DNA of 64,000 bases from JANLQX01 sp031418775 (GTDB lineage: Bacteria > Actinomycetota > Acidimicrobiia > Acidimicrobiales > JANYDT01). Under the pieces are notes generated by a model, which saw nothing but the letters and a program-made list of their open reading frames with translations, did not search any database and had not been told where the DNA came from. This document shows positions 16,524-26,046 of this stretch, piece after piece (position 1 is the first letter of the stretch; every line of letters starts with the position of its first letter). The position numbers were made by a program, and so were the translations under genes. Location: NCBI GenBank assembly GCA_031418775.1, contig JANOJN010000228.1:14376-78375 (forward strand). The letters are read 5' to 3'.

Positions 16524-16978
16524 CAGCTGCCCCTGACCATGGTGAGGAACTGGACCCGTGTCGCCTCGGTTCGCGCGGCGTGGTGCGCAGCGCGTGCGAG
16601 ACGCAACTCGGCAAGCGGTCGGAGAACTTCGGACTTGAGTTCCTCTGCGTGAGGTCCCTGCAAGAGCGCGTCGAGGACAGCGATCGTCCGAGCGTGGACG
16701 GTGTCCCGGCCCCGTACGTAGCCGACCCCCATGTCTCCGTCGACCTGGACGACGCAGCGGGTCACCGTCATCTCGCCGAGGCCGAACGCCTCGCCGGTCC
16801 CGCCGACCCGACCCGTCACCATGGTGAGGCCGACCTCCGGGCGACGAAGCTCGAGCACGTTGGCGGCGTAGCGCTCCAACGGTTTCTGAGCAAGGAGTTC
16901 CAACTCGGCCGCCGGGGCGCACGAGAGTTCTCGCAGCCACTCCTGCCGTTCAGAGAGAGGGTCGACGTTGTGTGCCAT
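16523..16978 (-). CDS. phnG: C-P lyase core subunit PhnG
   Basis: This encodes 151 residues from ATG 16978 (MAHNVDPLSERQ); the frame could also begin at TTG 16987. The RQEWLRELSCAP opening and the EMTVTRCVVQVDGDMGVGYVRGRD block are characteristic of PhnG. It forms the core with PhnH, PhnI and PhnJ. It is the first gene of the minus-strand run, so the promoter must lie in 16979-17269, shared with phnD. Confidence 0.92.
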   Translation of the reverse strand: MAHNVDPLSERQEWLRELSCAPAAELELLAQKPLERYAANVLELRRPEVGLTMVTGRVGGTGEAFGLGEMTVTRCVVQVDGDMGVGYVRGRDTVHARTIAVLDALLQGPHAEELKSEVLRPLAELRLARAAHHAARTEATRVQFLTMVRGS

Positions 16979-17269
16979 TGAGAGCAAACTAGCGACCTCA
17001 TCACATCACCAGTCGCCAAATGTCGAGTGTTCAGGTTTCGTACATTCCACGCTAATCCGGGACACCACCTCGACACCCTAGGTACATTCGATGCATCCCA
17101 GAGGCAGCACGCCCGATTGGCCCGCGGTGCCACTCCCGGCCCACTCCGCTGCCACGAAGCCGATGGTCGGCCGAACTTCATCGAACGGATGGCGCTCCTT
17201 CGCATCGTGTTCATTCAAGGTCCCTACGTTGCCGGTCGACCGTCCACGACCAAAAGGAACCGTCACCAC
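16979..17269. promoter_or_regulatory. Divergent phnG/phnD control region
   Basis: This 291-base gap separates phnG (minus) and phnD (plus) and must hold both promoters. A degenerate Pho-box-like pair is visible: GTTCAG at 17029 and GTACAT at 17040, 11 bases apart. TACATTC recurs at 17041 and 17083. GTTCAT at 17209 stands closer to phnD. I see no clean -10/-35 pair. A weak coding frame from 17027 into phnD exists but lacks a ribosome binding site. Confidence 0.45.
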
Positions 17270-18388
17270 ATGAAGCGCATCCTCACCTTCACCCTCGCAA
17301 CCGCGGTACTCGGCACGTTTGCCGCCACCCCCGCCTTTGCCGCAACCAAAGCCGCAGCCGGCAAGTCCTGCAAGGCCGCCGGCACGATCTCCGGCACCCT
17401 GACGTGCACGAAGAAGGGGACGAAGAACGTGTGGTCGGCCACCCCGACCACCGCCGTGCCGACGACCGCTGCGGCGCAGGCAGCAGCGACCGCCGCCCCG
17501 GCGACCACCGCGGCCCCGGCGAAGGCACCCACGAAACTGATCTTCGCGCCCGTCCCGGCCGAGAATGCAATCGCTACGGCTACGAACTGGTCTCCGTTCG
17601 TCAAGGCACTTTCCGACCTCGTCGGCCTGCCCATCGAGCAGGTGGCGACGACCGACTATGCCGGCGTCACCGAAGGCGTGCTTGCCGGAAAAGTCGACAT
17701 CGCCATGTACGGTCCGCTCTCGTATTACATCGCAACACAATCCGGCGCGAAGATCAAAGGAGCGGCTATCCAGACCGGATCATTTGGTACGTCCGAGACC
17801 TATCAGTCATATCTTTTTGCCAAATCAGGTCGCAGCGACATCAACACCATTGCTGATGTGAAGGGCAAGAAGGTCTGCTTCGGCGACCCCGAGTCAACCT
17901 CGGGCACCCTCTTCCCCTTCCTGATGCTCGCCGATGCCGGCATCGACTCCCAGAAGGACATCACCAACGTCGTCGCGGGCGCCCATGACAAGTCCATCCT
18001 CGGCGTCGTCAATGGATCGTGCGACGCCGGATTTGCCTTCGACGCAATCGCCACTCTTCCGAGCGGCGCCGCGGCCTCGGTGAAGCCGACCGACATCAAG
18101 ATCATCGCCAAGTCGAAGCCGATCCCAAACTCACCGATGGCGGTCCGGTCCGACCTTCCGCCGGCACTGTTCAAGAAGATCGTCGACTCCATCGTCCTGA
18201 TCGACGCGCTCTACCTGCAGGCCAACAACTACTGCCCGAGCTCGGCCCCTCGTTGCGGACCGGGCTCTCTCGGCGCCAACCAGTCGTCGGCGTGGAAGGC
18301 CGTCACCTCCGACTCGTGGATCGAGCCCGTCGCCGCGGCCTGCAAGCTTCCCGCCGCACCGTCGTCCTGCCGCCCGGCCAAGAAGTGA
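17270..18388 (+). CDS. phnD: Phosphonate ABC transporter binding protein PhnD
   Basis: This encodes 372 residues. ATG 17270 follows AAAAGGAACC. A signal peptide with an AFA-A type site covers residues 1-25, and there is no lipobox. A short segment with two cysteines (GKSCKAAG...LTCTKKG, about 30-53) and an Ala/Thr/Pro linker (about 60-92) come before the binding domain. The domain shows AMYGPLSYYIA and GDPESTSGTLFPF, the phosphate-loop blocks of PhnD/PtxB proteins. The two-cysteine segment and linker are unusual additions, perhaps tethering it to the envelope. It is followed by phnC and phnE. Confidence 0.9.
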   Translation: MKRILTFTLATAVLGTFAATPAFAATKAAAGKSCKAAGTISGTLTCTKKGTKNVWSATPTTAVPTTAAAQAAATAAPATTAAPAKAPTKLIFAPVPAENAIATATNWSPFVKALSDLVGLPIEQVATTDYAGVTEGVLAGKVDIAMYGPLSYYIATQSGAKIKGAAIQTGSFGTSETYQSYLFAKSGRSDINTIADVKGKKVCFGDPESTSGTLFPFLMLADAGIDSQKDITNVVAGAHDKSILGVVNGSCDAGFAFDAIATLPSGAAASVKPTDIKIIAKSKPIPNSPMAVRSDLPPALFKKIVDSIVLIDALYLQANNYCPSSAPRCGPGSLGANQSSAWKAVTSDSWIEPVAAACKLPAAPSSCRPAKK

Positions 18389-18443
18389 TGCACCGAGTGC
18401 CGTGGCCGAAGTGCGAGCAGACCATCAACCCGAAGGAACGACA

Positions 18444-19286
18444 GTGAACGAAGCCATCGCCACGGTCCGCCTGGCCCAGGTCACCAAACGTTTCGGTGGT
18501 CCCTCGCCGGTCACGGCACTCGACGCCGTCGATCTCACCGTCCGGTCCGGAGAGTTCTGCGCCCTCATCGGGCTCTCCGGATCGGGCAAATCGACGCTGC
18601 TTCGCCATCTCAACGGGCTGCAGAAACCCGATGACGGCATCGTCAGCGTGCTCGACGTGAACGTCGGCGAAGCCCGGGGCGCGGAGTTGCGCGCCCTACG
18701 CCGCCGGGTCGGCTTCGTCTTCCAGCAATTCAACCTGGTGCTACGGGGCAGCGTCATCGACAACGTGCTCACGGGTGCGCTCGGTCGGGTCCGAGGACCG
18801 AGGTACGGCTGCGTCACCTACTCGAAGACCCTTCGGGCCGAGGCGGCCGAGCACCTCGAACGCGTCGGACTCGGCGACCGGTTGTTTCAGCGTGCGGGCA
18901 CCCTCTCCGGCGGTCAGCAGCAGCGCGTCGGCATCGCCCGAATGCTGATGCAGCGGCCCGAGCTCGTCCTCGCCGACGAACCCGTTGCGTCACTCGACCC
19001 CGAAGCCAGTCGTTCGGTTATGGATCTCCTCACAAGGGTGTGCCGAGAGGACAACCTCACCGTGATCTGCAGCCTCCATCAACTTGACCTTGCCCTCGAC
19101 TACTCGACACGGATCGTCGGACTTCGCAACGGCGTGAAGGTTCTCGACCGACTCTCTGCCGAGATCGACACCGAAGAAGCGATGAAGGTCTACCGCCAGG
19201 TCGGTGCCACCGACCAGGAGATGGCACTGCTCGATCTGTCGTTGGCTCAACGCGACCCCGAACTCGCGGCAAACAGCATCGCATGA
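18444..19286 (+). CDS. phnC: Phosphonate ABC transporter ATPase PhnC
   Basis: This encodes 280 residues from GTG 18444, which follows GAAGGAACGACA. Walker A GLSGSGKS (43-50), Q-loop FQQFNLV, signature LSGGQQQR and Walker B LVLADEPVASLDP are intact. The block VLTGALGRVRG is a PhnC hallmark. It energises phosphonate import with PhnD and the fused PhnE. The stop overlaps the phnE start (ATGA). Confidence 0.94.
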   Translation: MNEAIATVRLAQVTKRFGGPSPVTALDAVDLTVRSGEFCALIGLSGSGKSTLLRHLNGLQKPDDGIVSVLDVNVGEARGAELRALRRRVGFVFQQFNLVLRGSVIDNVLTGALGRVRGPRYGCVTYSKTLRAEAAEHLERVGLGDRLFQRAGTLSGGQQQRVGIARMLMQRPELVLADEPVASLDPEASRSVMDLLTRVCREDNLTVICSLHQLDLALDYSTRIVGLRNGVKVLDRLSAEIDTEEAMKVYRQVGATDQEMALLDLSLAQRDPELAANSIA

Positions 19287-21055
19287 CCGCCGTAACACCA
19301 CGCGGCACCGCGGCGCGGCGGCTCTCGCCACCGTGGACGCCCCAGCGAGCGATCAAGATCGCTCTGGCCCTCGGCTCCATCGGGCTCGGCCTCTACTTCG
19401 TGAGATCGCTCGACTTCGCTCCCGGCGAGCTCGTCAGCGGTCTGTTCCGCAAGGACGGCTACCTCAGCAGAGCCCTGCCGCCGACCTTCACCTCGACCAA
19501 CTCCGACGGGCTGGACCCTCGCAGCGAGTGGGGAGTGACCGCCAATGCGCTGTTCCGCACGCTGCTGATGGCCTGGGCCGGAACCGGCTTCGCCGCCATC
19601 CTGTCGTTCCCGGTCGGACTCGCCGCAGCCCGCAACACCACGCCGCACCGTTACGTCGCCTCTGCGGCGCGCGCCCTCATCTCGTTCTGCCGGGCGACGC
19701 CCGAGATCGTCTTCGCCACTGTCTTCGTTTTGATCGCCTCGATCGGCGAGAAGGCGGGAGTCTTGGCGTTGGCCGTTCATTCGATCGGCATGCTCGGCAA
19801 GCTGCTCGCCGATCGCATCGAGGAGATCGACGAGAAGCCGCTCGAAGCGGCTCGAGCTGCCGGAGCGACCCGACTCCAGGTGATCTACAACGCAGTGCTC
19901 CCCCAGGTCACGCCCAGCTGGGTCAACAACATCCTGTACCGCTTCGACATCAACCTGCGTGCTTCAGCCGTACTCGGATTCGTCGGTGCCGGCGGCATCG
20001 GCCTGCTGCTGCAGAGCGACCTCAAGAACGCCACCCGTTACCCGCTGGGCATGGCCACCGCGCTGTCGCTGGCCGCAGTCATCATCATCGTCGAGCTGTT
20101 CTCGTCGAGGGTCCGCAACCACCTCAAGGGCGCGGAAGCACGTATGTCGCGCGAAGCCCGTGAAGGCACGACCCTGGCGCCCATCCCGGGCGCACCAGTT
20201 TCGCTGACCCCGCCCTGGACGGTCCAGAGGCTCGGGTTTCTCGGATTCGTCTGGGGCGGCATCGGTCTGTGGCTCTACTGCATGCTCTCGACGGGCCTGC
20301 TCGGCATTCGCACCCTGCGGCCGTTCGGCATCCCCGTTCCCCTTCCCCAAGCTGCGGCGATCCCCCTGAAGGGCCTGTCGCAGATCGGCAAGTACTGGCC
20401 CGACTGGAACACGGTCGGCTACCTCTACAAGGGCGAGCTCCTGTCGGGCCACTCGGCCTGGTGGCACGCATGGCGCGACACGATCTTCATCGCCGGTGGC
20501 GCGGCATTCCTTGCGGTCACCTTCGCCATCCCCGCAGCGTTCCTGATCGCTCGGTCGACAACCCCAGGTCGCCCCGTCGCATTCTTCTTCCGCACGTTGT
20601 TGGTGGGGGTGCGCAGCATCCCTGACATCGCGTTGGTGTTCTTCTTCGTCTCGGCCCTCGGAATCCAGTCGCCCTTCCCGGCGGCGGCAGCGATGGCCCT
20701 CGGAACCTTCGCCTTCATCGCCAAACTGACCGCCGACGATCTCGACGGACTCGGCGCAGGCGCGCAGGAAGCCCTGCGAGCCTCGGGAGCAACGAAAGGC
20801 CAAGAGGTCATCGGTGCCGTGGTTCCGTCAGCGGTGCCGATGATCGTGGCGAACGCGCTGTACTGCGTCGACATCTGTGTGCGGGGAGGCGTGCTTCTCG
20901 GCACGATCGCCGGTGTCGGCGTCGGCTATCTGTTCACCCAGACCGGGTTCCTCCCGAACCCGTTCCAGACGGTCGGCGCGTTCGTGATCTCCACGTTCGT
21001 CATCGTGTTCTCGATCGAGCAGCTCGGCGCGCAGATCCGCAAGCGCCTCCTGTAG
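19283..21055 (+). CDS. phnE: Fused tandem phosphonate permease PhnE-PhnE
   Basis: This encodes 590 residues made of two PhnE-type permease domains in one chain, where many bacteria have one PhnE or two separate genes. The first EAA loop is EAARAAGATR (188-197) and the second EALRASGATK (near 500). About twelve hydrophobic segments are visible, with a cytoplasmic linker around residues 275-310. The fusion should give both membrane halves of the transporter. It ends 15 bases before the palindromic repeat at 21071. Confidence 0.92.
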   Translation: MTAVTPRGTAARRLSPPWTPQRAIKIALALGSIGLGLYFVRSLDFAPGELVSGLFRKDGYLSRALPPTFTSTNSDGLDPRSEWGVTANALFRTLLMAWAGTGFAAILSFPVGLAAARNTTPHRYVASAARALISFCRATPEIVFATVFVLIASIGEKAGVLALAVHSIGMLGKLLADRIEEIDEKPLEAARAAGATRLQVIYNAVLPQVTPSWVNNILYRFDINLRASAVLGFVGAGGIGLLLQSDLKNATRYPLGMATALSLAAVIIIVELFSSRVRNHLKGAEARMSREAREGTTLAPIPGAPVSLTPPWTVQRLGFLGFVWGGIGLWLYCMLSTGLLGIRTLRPFGIPVPLPQAAAIPLKGLSQIGKYWPDWNTVGYLYKGELLSGHSAWWHAWRDTIFIAGGAAFLAVTFAIPAAFLIARSTTPGRPVAFFFRTLLVGVRSIPDIALVFFFVSALGIQSPFPAAAAMALGTFAFIAKLTADDLDGLGAGAQEALRASGATKGQEVIGAVVPSAVPMIVANALYCVDICVRGGVLLGTIAGVGVGYLFTQTGFLPNPFQTVGAFVISTFVIVFSIEQLGAQIRKRLL

Positions 21056-21070
21056 GCGCGATTGCGCGTT

Positions 21071-21162
21071 GGGAGAGAGGTTGCCCCAATCCTTAGGGGC
21101 TGAACACCTCCGAGCGACGTTGGGAGGTGTTTAGCCCCATATGTGGGGGCAACCTCTCTCCC
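21071..21162. repeat. 92-bp palindromic repeat element, copy 2
   Basis: This has the same architecture as the copy at 9446. The outer arms are perfect. The inner arms GGGGCTGAACACCTCC and GGAGGTGTTTAGCCCC differ from copy 1, yet still pair with one wobble, so pairing has been kept while sequence changed. It lies between phnE and the convergent lipB-lipA gene and may end transcription from both sides. The next 140 bases to 21303 hold nothing I recognise. Confidence 0.9.
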
Positions 21163-21303
21163 ATCGTCACCACGAACGTGAGCACCGGCGCGACACGCAG
21201 TGTGGTCCTCCCAGCAAACGGGCGCTTGACCGTTGACGTCGTCGGGAACGAACCCGCCGGTTACTCCTCGGCCGATCTCTCGATCCGCTGACCGATACCC
21301 GCG

Positions 21304-22977
21304 TCAGCGGCGCGACGGGCTGAGCGACACCGAAACCGGTCCACCGGTCGGCCGGGCCACGGCATCGGCACCGTTCGAGGCGTGATAGCTCGACCGGGTG
21401 AGCGGTGACGCCTCGACATGGGCGAAGCCGAGTGACTGACCATATGTGCGCAGATCATCGAACTCTTCGGGCGCCCACCAGCGGGCAACAGGAAGGTGGG
21501 TCGACGTGGGACGCAGGTACTGCCCGATCGTGAGGATGCTCACGCCGACACTGCGGAGATCAACCATCGCCTCACGAACTTCGTCGGCGGTTTCGCCGAG
21601 TCCGACCATCACACCCGACTTCGTGACGAGCCCGGCCGCTGCCGAGCGGGAGAGCAGCGAGAGCGAACGCGCGTAGCCCGCGCTCGGGCGCACAGCCCGT
21701 TGGAGACGGGCCACCGTTTCGAGGTTGTGGTTGAGCACGTCCGGCCCGGCATCGACGATCGTCTGGAACGATGCGACCGAACCCTTGAGATCAGAGATCA
21801 GCACCTCGACGCGGGCGTCTGACGACCGTTCACGGATTGCGCGGATGCATTGAGCCACGTGGGCTGCTCCCCCATCGGCCAGGTCGTCGCGGGCGACCAT
21901 GGTGAGCACGGCGTGACGCAGCCGCATCCGTTCGACGGCATCGGCCACGCGGCTCGGCTCATCGGTGTCGGGGGCGAGTGGCTTGGAGGTGTCGACGAGA
22001 CAAAACCCGCAGGCACGCGTGCACCGTTCGCCCAAGACCATGAAGGTCGCCGTGCCGGCGTTCCAGCAGTCGAAGATGTTCGGGCATCCGGCCTCTTCGC
22101 ACACCGTGACGAGGCGGAGGTCGGCAACGGTCTTTTTCAGCGCCCGGTACTCCGGACCCATGTTCGCCTTAACCCGGAGCCATTCCGGTTTGCGTTCAGA
22201 GATCGCAAGCGCGCTTGACGTCTCCACGCCGGCCTGCGCGAGGCGACCGAGTGCCTTCGACCCGGGGCCAGCGCCTCGCGAGAACGGCGAGAGGTCCTCG
22301 GGTCGCTCACGCCACACGACATCGGCGCGGGTGAGACCTGCGGCCGCCCATGTCGTCGTCCTGGCGACCGCGACGACGGCGTCGACGACCTGCTGCATCG
22401 ATACGTCGATCCCTTCAGCGGCAAACGAGGTGACGCCGAGGTCGGTGATGCCGCACGGAACGATGTGTTCGAACATCGAGAGCACGTCACGATCGACATT
22501 CAGCGAGAACCCGTGCATCGATCGACCCCGACTCAGACGAACCCCGACTGCGGCGATCTTCCTCGGGGACGCGGAGGTCGGGGCGACCCAGACACCGTTC
22601 CTGCCGCGGAGACGACCGACATCGGTGAGCCCGAGCGACGTGCAGGTATTGATGACCAACTGCTCGACGGCGCTGACGTACGCCACGGTGTCGGCCATCC
22701 CACCGCCGCGCTTGCCGGCCACGGAAAGGACCGGGTATCCGACGAGCTGACCCGGACCGTGGTACGTGACGTCGCCACCGCGATCGGCCGTGACCAACGC
22801 TGCGCCGACAGAGCGCGGATCGACCAGGACGTTGGCCCGATCAGCCCGCACACCGAGGGTGTACGTCGGCGGGTGTTCCAGCAGCAGAAGATGGTCGGAC
22901 GCACCGCGGAACAGCGCACGCTGAAGGTCGAGCGCCTCCTCGTAGGGCACCCGGCCGAGCCACCGGACGTTCAGCAT
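21304..22977 (-). CDS. Fused octanoyltransferase-lipoyl synthase LipB-LipA
   Basis: This encodes 557 residues in one frame. Residues 1-215 are LipB: RGGDVTYHGPGQLVGYP (66-82), K140 (PRKIAAVGVR) and the acyl-accepting C175 (HIVPCGITD). Residues 260-557 are LipA: auxiliary cluster C293-C298-C304, radical SAM C319-X3-C323-X2-C326 and the C-terminal RSSYHA serine. LipB moves octanoate from ACP to the lipoyl domain and LipA inserts two sulfurs. Normally these are separate genes. It lies 21 bases after the E2 gene, whose product it modifies. Confidence 0.93.
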   Translation of the reverse strand: MLNVRWLGRVPYEEALDLQRALFRGASDHLLLLEHPPTYTLGVRADRANVLVDPRSVGAALVTADRGGDVTYHGPGQLVGYPVLSVAGKRGGGMADTVAYVSAVEQLVINTCTSLGLTDVGRLRGRNGVWVAPTSASPRKIAAVGVRLSRGRSMHGFSLNVDRDVLSMFEHIVPCGITDLGVTSFAAEGIDVSMQQVVDAVVAVARTTTWAAAGLTRADVVWRERPEDLSPFSRGAGPGSKALGRLAQAGVETSSALAISERKPEWLRVKANMGPEYRALKKTVADLRLVTVCEEAGCPNIFDCWNAGTATFMVLGERCTRACGFCLVDTSKPLAPDTDEPSRVADAVERMRLRHAVLTMVARDDLADGGAAHVAQCIRAIRERSSDARVEVLISDLKGSVASFQTIVDAGPDVLNHNLETVARLQRAVRPSAGYARSLSLLSRSAAAGLVTKSGVMVGLGETADEVREAMVDLRSVGVSILTIGQYLRPTSTHLPVARWWAPEEFDDLRTYGQSLGFAHVEASPLTRSSYHASNGADAVARPTGGPVSVSLSPSRR

Positions 22978-22998
22978 CGGAACACCATCGCCGGCCGC

Positions 22999-24528
22999 TT
23001 AGAGCTCGGCGCCCCAATCACGGGTTTCGAGGTTCTTCTTGACCTCGTGGAGGAAGCTTGCGGCGTAGGCACCGTCGAACGCCCGATGATCCCACGACAG
23101 GCCGATCATGCCCATCGGCCGGATGGCGATGCTCTCTTCGCCCGACGGGTGCTCGATGACGACCGGCTTCTTCTTCACGCTGGTGATGCTCAGGATGCCG
23201 ACTTGAGGCTGGTTGATGATCGACTGCATGAGGTCGACGCCGTAGTTGCCGGCATTGGAGAGCGTGAACGTTCCGCCGGAGATGTCATCGGGCGTGAGCT
23301 TCTTCGACCGCGCACGGTTCGCGAGATCGCTGATGTCGCGGGCAATGGCGCGCATGCGCTTACCGTCGGCGTCACGGACCACCGGGACCATCAGGCCGTT
23401 GAAGTCGAGGTCGACGGCGATGCCGAGGTTCACCGTGTGGTGCACGACGAGCGAGTCGCCGGCCACAGAGGCATTCACGTGCGGATAGACCCGCATGGAG
23501 TCCACGACCGACCGGGCGATGAACGGCAGGTAGGTGAGCGAGAACCCTTCATCGGCCTTGAACGCCTCCTTTTTCGCACCGCGGATGCGATCGACCGACG
23601 AGAAATCGATCTCGATGGCGATGAAGGCGTGGGGCGACGTGGCGAGCGACATCACCATGTGTTCGCCGGTACGACGGCGGATGTTGTTGAAGGCGACGAG
23701 CTCGTCGCGAGCGCCGAGACGAGGAGCGACCGCAGGCACCGACGCCGCCACCGCCGCGGGTGGAGCGGCCGGAGCGGGGGCAGGGGTCGCCGGGGCAGCG
23801 GGCGCAGGGGCAGCGGGCGCGGTCGGAACGACGGCGGCCTCCACGATCACCGCAGTCGGTGCCGCGGGTGCCGACGGCGCGGCCGGCGCCTGTCCGGCGG
23901 CGACGCGGGCGTCGATGGCGTCGAGGACGTCTTCACGGGTGATGCGACCACCGGCTCCTGTACCGACGATGGTGGCCGGGTTCAGTCCGTTCTCGTTGAT
24001 CAGCTTGCGGACAACCGGTGACAGCACCTTGTCCATGCCTTCGGCGGTGCTCGACAGCGGCGCCGGGGCAACAGCAGCGACCGGAGCGGGGGCCGGTGCG
24101 GGCGCCGCGGGAGCCGGTGGCGGAGGAGGCGGAGCGGCGGCCATGGGGGCCTCGACCACCGGGGCCGGCGTCGGCGTCGGTGCCGGCGCTGGGGCTTCGT
24201 CGACGCGAGCGGCTACGGCGACGGGAGCCGGGGCCGGCGGCGGGGCGACGGGAGCCGGCGACGGCGCCGTCGCGACCGGAGTAGCGGCCCCCTCGTCGGA
24301 CGAGATCACGGCGAGAACGGTGCCGACGTCGACGGTGTCGCCCTCGGCGATGCGGATCTCGGCGAGGAAGCCAGATGCCGGCGACGACACCTCGGAGTCG
24401 ACCTTGTCGGTGGAGACCTCGAACAGCAGCTCGTCACGCTCGACCCGGTCGCCGACTTTCTTGAACCACTTCGTGATCGTTCCCTCGGTCACGGTTTCGC
24501 CGAGCTGGGGCATCGTTACGTCAGACAT
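22999..24528 (-). CDS. sucB: 2-oxoacid dehydrogenase E2, dihydrolipoyl acyltransferase
   Basis: This encodes 509 residues from ATG 24528 (MSDVTMPQLGETV). It has one lipoyl domain with K42 in STDKVDSEV, a long Ala/Pro linker, a peripheral-subunit-binding domain near 170-205, a second Ala/Pro linker, and the acyltransferase domain with the active-site DHRAFDG. In actinobacteria such an E2 usually serves pyruvate dehydrogenase (DlaT) despite a sucB label. The neighbours are E3 upstream and LipB-LipA downstream. The E1 partner is probably aceE at 48939. Confidence 0.92.
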   Translation of the reverse strand: MSDVTMPQLGETVTEGTITKWFKKVGDRVERDELLFEVSTDKVDSEVSSPASGFLAEIRIAEGDTVDVGTVLAVISSDEGAATPVATAPSPAPVAPPPAPAPVAVAARVDEAPAPAPTPTPAPVVEAPMAAAPPPPPPAPAAPAPAPAPVAAVAPAPLSSTAEGMDKVLSPVVRKLINENGLNPATIVGTGAGGRITREDVLDAIDARVAAGQAPAAPSAPAAPTAVIVEAAVVPTAPAAPAPAAPATPAPAPAAPPAAVAASVPAVAPRLGARDELVAFNNIRRRTGEHMVMSLATSPHAFIAIEIDFSSVDRIRGAKKEAFKADEGFSLTYLPFIARSVVDSMRVYPHVNASVAGDSLVVHHTVNLGIAVDLDFNGLMVPVVRDADGKRMRAIARDISDLANRARSKKLTPDDISGGTFTLSNAGNYGVDLMQSIINQPQVGILSITSVKKKPVVIEHPSGEESIAIRPMGMIGLSWDHRAFDGAYAASFLHEVKKNLETRDWGAEL

Positions 24529-24587
24529 GGTTTGGCTTTCGAAGAGAGAACGAACGTAGGTGGTGAAGCGGAAGAGAAGGCGGCGGA

Positions 24588-25991
24588 TCAACCGTTGAGG
24601 GGGCGGCCAAGAAGGTGGAGAAACGCCTCCCCAAAGGTTTCCGACAGCGATGGGTGGGGCTGGATGAACGAGGCAACGTCGTCCACCGACGCCTCCCAGT
24701 TCACGGCGAGATAGGCCTGGCCGAGCTGCTCGGTGACCCAGGGACCGGCCATGTGCACACCCAGGATCTGGCCGGGCCGACCATCGGCATTCCTCTTGGC
24801 GATGACCTTCACGAGGCCGTCGGTCTCGCCGAGGATCTGGGCCCGGCTGTTGCCGATGAAACGCTCCTTGGCCACCACGACGTCGTGCCCGGCAGCAATC
24901 GCCTGCTCCTCCGAAAGGCCGGCGAAGGCCACTTCGGGATGGCAGTAGATGCACCAAGGCACGCGGCTGTAGTCGATGGGGAACGCAAGCTCGCCGAGGA
25001 TGGTCTTGACGGCGATGATCGCCTCGGCGTAGCCGATGTGGGCCAGCTGAGCCGTCGGGACGAGGTCGCCGACGGCGTAGACGTTCGCTGCTGTGGTGCG
25101 CATGAGGCCGTCGACCTCGATGAAGCCACGTTCGGTCACCGTGACGCCGGTGCCCTCGTCGAGCAGTTCCTCGATGCGCGGGCGACGCCCGACCGACACC
25201 ACGACGGCGTCGACGTTGATCGATTCACCGTTGCCGAAATGCACGGTGGTCGAGAGACCGTCGGCGGACGGCGAATGGCCGGTGACGCCGACGCCGAGGC
25301 GCACGTCGATCCCACGCTTCTTGAACGAGCGCGCCACCACGTCGACCACGTCGACGTCGCAGCCGGGCAGCATCTTCGGCATGGCCTCGAGGATGGTGAC
25401 CTTGGTGCCGAGGTCGCTCATCGTGGATGCGAACTCACAGCCGATCGCACCGGCACCGATCACGACGGCCGAACCCGGCATCATGTCGAGGTCGAGGAAC
25501 TCGTCGCTGGTGAAGACCAGGCGACCGTCGGGGCCGAATCCCGGGATCGTGCGGGGCACGGAGCCGGCGGCGAGGATGATATTGGTCCCGGTGAGCTCGG
25601 TGCCGTCGGAGACCTTCACATGGTGACCGGTGTGCAGGGTGCCGGTGCCGTTGACGATCGTGATTTTCTTCTTCTTCATCAGGCCCGAGAGGCCCTTCCA
25701 AAGGTTGTCGACGATCGACTGCTTTCGGGCCTGACTCGTCTTGAAGTCGACCTTTGGCTCACTGGAAATGATTCCGAACTTCGAGGCGTGGGACACGGTG
25801 CGGAACACCGCAGCCGTTTCCAGGAACTCCTTGGCGGGGACACAGCCGCGGTGCAGGCAGGTACCGCCTACCTTGTCGCGTTCGACCACGGCGACGTTGA
25901 GGCCCGCCGCCGAACCGTATAGCGCTGCGGCATAGCCACCAGGGCCACCACCGATGACGACCAGATCAAAGTGCTCTGCCGTAGGACTCAC
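24588..25991 (-). CDS. lpd: Dihydrolipoamide dehydrogenase (E3)
   Basis: This encodes 467 residues from GTG 25991, preceded by GAGAGG. The FAD motif GGGPGG (14-19), redox disulfide C45/C50 in GGTCLHRGCVPAK, NAD motif GAGAIGCEFAS, GDL-type FAD contact (YAVGDLVPT) and C-terminal HPSLSE with the catalytic His are all present. It reoxidises the lipoyl arm of E2, passing electrons to NAD+. It is the first gene of the lpd-E2-lipBA unit and is divergent from trpB2. Confidence 0.95.
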   Translation of the reverse strand: MSPTAEHFDLVVIGGGPGGYAAALYGSAAGLNVAVVERDKVGGTCLHRGCVPAKEFLETAAVFRTVSHASKFGIISSEPKVDFKTSQARKQSIVDNLWKGLSGLMKKKKITIVNGTGTLHTGHHVKVSDGTELTGTNIILAAGSVPRTIPGFGPDGRLVFTSDEFLDLDMMPGSAVVIGAGAIGCEFASTMSDLGTKVTILEAMPKMLPGCDVDVVDVVARSFKKRGIDVRLGVGVTGHSPSADGLSTTVHFGNGESINVDAVVVSVGRRPRIEELLDEGTGVTVTERGFIEVDGLMRTTAANVYAVGDLVPTAQLAHIGYAEAIIAVKTILGELAFPIDYSRVPWCIYCHPEVAFAGLSEEQAIAAGHDVVVAKERFIGNSRAQILGETDGLVKVIAKRNADGRPGQILGVHMAGPWVTEQLGQAYLAVNWEASVDDVASFIQPHPSLSETFGEAFLHLLGRPLNG

Positions 25992-26046
25992 CCTCTCGAA
26001 AACGAACCAGGGGAGACGCTACCAACGACCGGCGACGTCGGGAACG

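Noticed and set aside
22465..24021. 518-codon plus-strand open frame opposite lipB-lipA and the E2 gene
   Set aside because: The opposite strand has clear enzymes with all motifs; this frame reads the Ala/Pro linker as Arg/Gly repeats.
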